Shown here one piece after another: positions 62,539-64,000 of a stretch of DNA of 64,000 nt (positions within the stretch are counted from its first letter, which is position 1; each line of letters starts with the position of its first letter). Origin of the DNA: Rhodomicrobium vannielii ATCC 17100 (GTDB lineage: Bacteria > Pseudomonadota > Alphaproteobacteria > Rhizobiales > Rhodomicrobiaceae). The notes under the pieces are model-generated. The model was not told the DNA's origin. It was given only the letters and a program-made list of their open reading frames with translations, and did not search any database. The position numbers and the translations under genes were made by a program. Location of the stretch: positions 3,007,501-3,071,500 of the forward strand of contig NC_014664.1 of assembly GCF_000166055.1 (NCBI RefSeq), in the 5' to 3' direction.

Positions 62539-62560
62539 CCAGGGAGCTAAAGCTCCCTGG
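62539..62560. repeat. Hairpin after target 2 (VR-distal inverted repeat)
   Basis: CCAGGGAGCT (62539-62548) and AGCTCCCTGG (62551-62560) are perfect 10-bp arms around AA. It lies 57 bases beyond the stop of target 2 and before avd. It could be a terminator or the cruciform element used in DGR target recognition. Confidence 0.6.
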
Positions 62561-62617
62561 ACCCACAGCTTTCGCTCGGCGTGTGTGGAAAAAGAAGAGC
62601 CACAAGACGTAAAGGGG

Positions 62618-64000
62618 CTAAGTGGAAGGAGGTAAAAGCGTTCTGGCAAGCCGAAACCCGAGGCTGGTGTACCGGATGCCGGTTGCGTTCCGGAGGCGGT
62701 AGGCCGCGCGGAGGTTCTGTGGATTGCTGCTCCAGGAGCCGCCGCGAAGAACGCGAAGAGAACATCCTTCGGTTGTATACGCTTTGCCGTCGGTTGGCGC
62801 GCTTTCATAGGACCCTTCATAGCAATCCTCGGTCCAGGAAAACACGTTGCCATGCATATCGAAAAGGCCCAAAGCGTTCGCTTTGTAAGACCCCACCTTT
62901 GCCGTCGTTCCGTTGCCGTCATCGCAAATGTCGCTGGTTTGAATAGTGGCGTTCTGCCGCCGCGCCAACTCTCTAAGCGATAGATCGGCGAAATTGCCGT
63001 ACTCACAAAGCTGCTTCGGATCGTCGCCAAAGCTGAAAGCCGTCTGCGATCCCGCACGAGCCGCGTATTCAAACTCGGCCTCCGAGAGCAGCCGGTACTC
63101 CTTTCCGGTCATGAGCGTAAGCCACGCCGCATATTGCTTGGCGTAATGCCAAGGGACGTTGATGACAGGCTCGCGCCCTTTGCCATATGTGGCGGCAACG
63201 TCGGCGGGGCAGCCGCCGAGCGCCACGCATTCGTCCCATTCCGCCCAGGTGACAGCATACTTGCCGATGGCGAAGCGACCGATCTTGACGCGATGCCTCG
63301 GACCTTCATCGTCGCCACGGCCCTCTTCGGCTTTGGGGATAGGCCCCGCTTCGGGCTTGCCGTCGAGCCCGATGACGGGCGTCTTGCCGTCCGGCGAGCC
63401 CATGACAAACGTCCCCGCCGGTAGCGCAACCATCTCGGGGCAGCGCCCGTGCACACACTCCTGAAAGCTCTCAAGCGGTTTCAATTCGCGTTCTTTGTCC
63501 TCGCTCAGCACGCGCGGCATAAAGTTTTTCGCCAGGTAAGGCCGCGCGGTTCCGTACCAGTGGACCTGCTCGCCAATCCATTCCTTTTTGATAATACCGG
63601 CAAGGCCAATAATGGTGGCGGCCATGAGCACGGTCACCGCCACCTGCATGCGCTTACGAAAGCGCACGCTCGCACGGTCCTTTTCCGCCGCCGCAAGCTC
63701 CGCAGCCCTGCACGCGGCGAGATAGTCGTGATCGGCCGGCTCCAAGTTCGCAGCAAGGTCCGGCCGCTCCTGCAACCCATCAGCAGCTTTCAGACGCTCG
63801 CCCGAATGAGAAAGCCAGGTCGCGGCCTTGGCGTTCGCCGCCCAATCGCGGCTTGCGCGCTTGATGCCGTCGAGCACCGTCAAGAAGCCCGCGTCGTCCG
63901 CAAGCCAGCCCTGCAAAAGTCCCCATTGGCGCAACAGCGCCTCGTGCGCCGGCTCGATGGTCGTCTCGCCGGTCTCCTTTGAAACATCGGTCGAAAGCAA
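62618..64000 (-). CDS. DGR target 2: STAND-like region, membrane helix and FGE-type variable domain (N-terminus outside window)
   Basis: 460 residues visible; the frame is open to the window edge. The first 110 residues (TTIEPAHEALLRQWGLLQGWLADDAGFLTVLDGIKRASRDWAANAKAATWL) match the end of nSTAND-type NTPase modules that are often preceded by TIR or peptidase domains. A transmembrane helix follows (MQVAVTVLMAATIIGLAGII). The FGE domain runs from MVALPAGTFVMGSPDG to LRVLRGGSW with YRLLSEAEFEYAARAG and GNVFSWTEDC. VR2 lies at residues about 414-455 of the visible part. Confidence 0.92.
   Translation of the reverse strand: MLSTDVSKETGETTIEPAHEALLRQWGLLQGWLADDAGFLTVLDGIKRASRDWAANAKAATWLSHSGERLKAADGLQERPDLAANLEPADHDYLAACRAAELAAAEKDRASVRFRKRMQVAVTVLMAATIIGLAGIIKKEWIGEQVHWYGTARPYLAKNFMPRVLSEDKERELKPLESFQECVHGRCPEMVALPAGTFVMGSPDGKTPVIGLDGKPEAGPIPKAEEGRGDDEGPRHRVKIGRFAIGKYAVTWAEWDECVALGGCPADVAATYGKGREPVINVPWHYAKQYAAWLTLMTGKEYRLLSEAEFEYAARAGSQTAFSFGDDPKQLCEYGNFADLSLRELARRQNATIQTSDICDDGNGTTAKVGSYKANALGLFDMHGNVFSWTEDCYEGSYESAPTDGKAYTTEGCSLRVLRGGSWSSNPQNLRAAYRLRNATGIRYTSLGFRLARTLLPPST
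62636..62761 (-). repeat. DGR variable repeat VR2
   Basis: 126 bp at the 3' end of target 2. It has thirteen differences from TR in the variable zone, all at TR adenines (for example AAC to AGC, CTC, ATC, TAC and ACC, and AGG to CGG). The 3' flank has the same C-to-A difference as VR1. The encoded stretch reads [20 protein letters not shown]. Confidence 0.97.

Larger units (their letters stand above)
23840..64000. mobile_element. Integrative conjugative element (right end outside the window or not recognised)
   Basis: From the second integrase onward the window carries a replication protein, XRE regulators, a full trb mating-pair operon, TraF, TraG and a relaxase, interspersed with defence-type cargo. 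This is the make-up of an ICE. I found no third copy of the 17-bp att sequence, so the right boundary is unknown. The DGR region at 58.5-64 kb may be ICE cargo or chromosome. Confidence 0.75.

Noticed and set aside
58526-62761. The three similar 126-bp units as a CRISPR-like or ordinary repeat array
   Set aside because: They are kilobases apart, two are coding, and the differences are confined to template adenines, which is specific to a DGR.

Overview
The window looks like chromosome of an alphaproteobacterium, most likely order Hyphomicrobiales. The evidence is GC-rich coding sequence, a rhizobial-type exopolysaccharide cluster, an IncP/Ti-like Trb conjugation operon and IS481 copies of a type common in that order. 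I cannot name the species.

Layout. (1) 1-11,200: end of a chemotaxis receptor, then an exopolysaccharide cluster. It has a Wzz/BY-kinase chain-length regulator whose 5' end is split by an IS481 element, a J-domain-like protein, a frameshifted membrane-anchored protein, an O-antigen-ligase-type polymerase, a polyprenyl-phosphate sugar transferase and two secreted proteins. (2) 11,558-11,649: tRNA-Ser(GCT), the integration site of a compact 12.2-kb element bounded by a 17-bp direct repeat (11635-11651 and 23840-23856). It encodes an integrase, an AlpA-like protein, a PrimPol/D5 helicase with an origin-like repeat region, small and large terminase, portal, a protease-capsid fusion, a decoration protein and head-completion proteins. 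It has no tail or lysis gene, so it resembles a capsid-forming phage satellite. (3) From 23,840 to beyond the window edge: an integrative conjugative element (ICE) beginning with its own integrase. It carries a CHC2/Toprim/DUF927 replication protein with an iteron-like region, three XRE regulators, a complete trbBCDEJLFGI operon, TraF, TraG and a MOBP-type relaxase. Cargo includes a tandem-TIR protein, an AbiEii-like pair and two TauE/SafE permeases. No right boundary was found.

(4) 52,200-64,000: cargo leading to the most striking system, a diversity-generating retroelement (DGR). On the minus strand, in transcription order, are a target gene running off the window edge (STAND-like region, transmembrane helix, FGE/SUMF1 domain, variable repeat VR2), avd, a higBA-type toxin-antitoxin pair, the DGR reverse transcriptase, a second target (TIR domain fused to an FGE domain, with VR1) and the non-coding template repeat TR. 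TR and both VRs are each 126 bp. All 23 base differences inside the variable zones (10 in VR1, 13 in VR2) lie at template adenines. The only other difference is one C-to-A change shared by both VRs in the 3' flank, as expected for IMH versus IMH*. The retroelement therefore seems to diversify the ligand-binding end of immune-type signalling proteins. Just beyond it sit a SLOG-like multi-membrane protein with a small partner and a second IS481 copy.

How the parts relate. The tRNA-Ser site has taken up two integrative elements in tandem. The ICE appears to be the vehicle for several defence-type modules (TIR-TIR, AbiEii, SLOG-membrane, DGR-diversified TIR and STAND receptors). The two IS481 copies, nearly identical and in the same orientation, flank about 51 kb that includes the satellite and most of the ICE.
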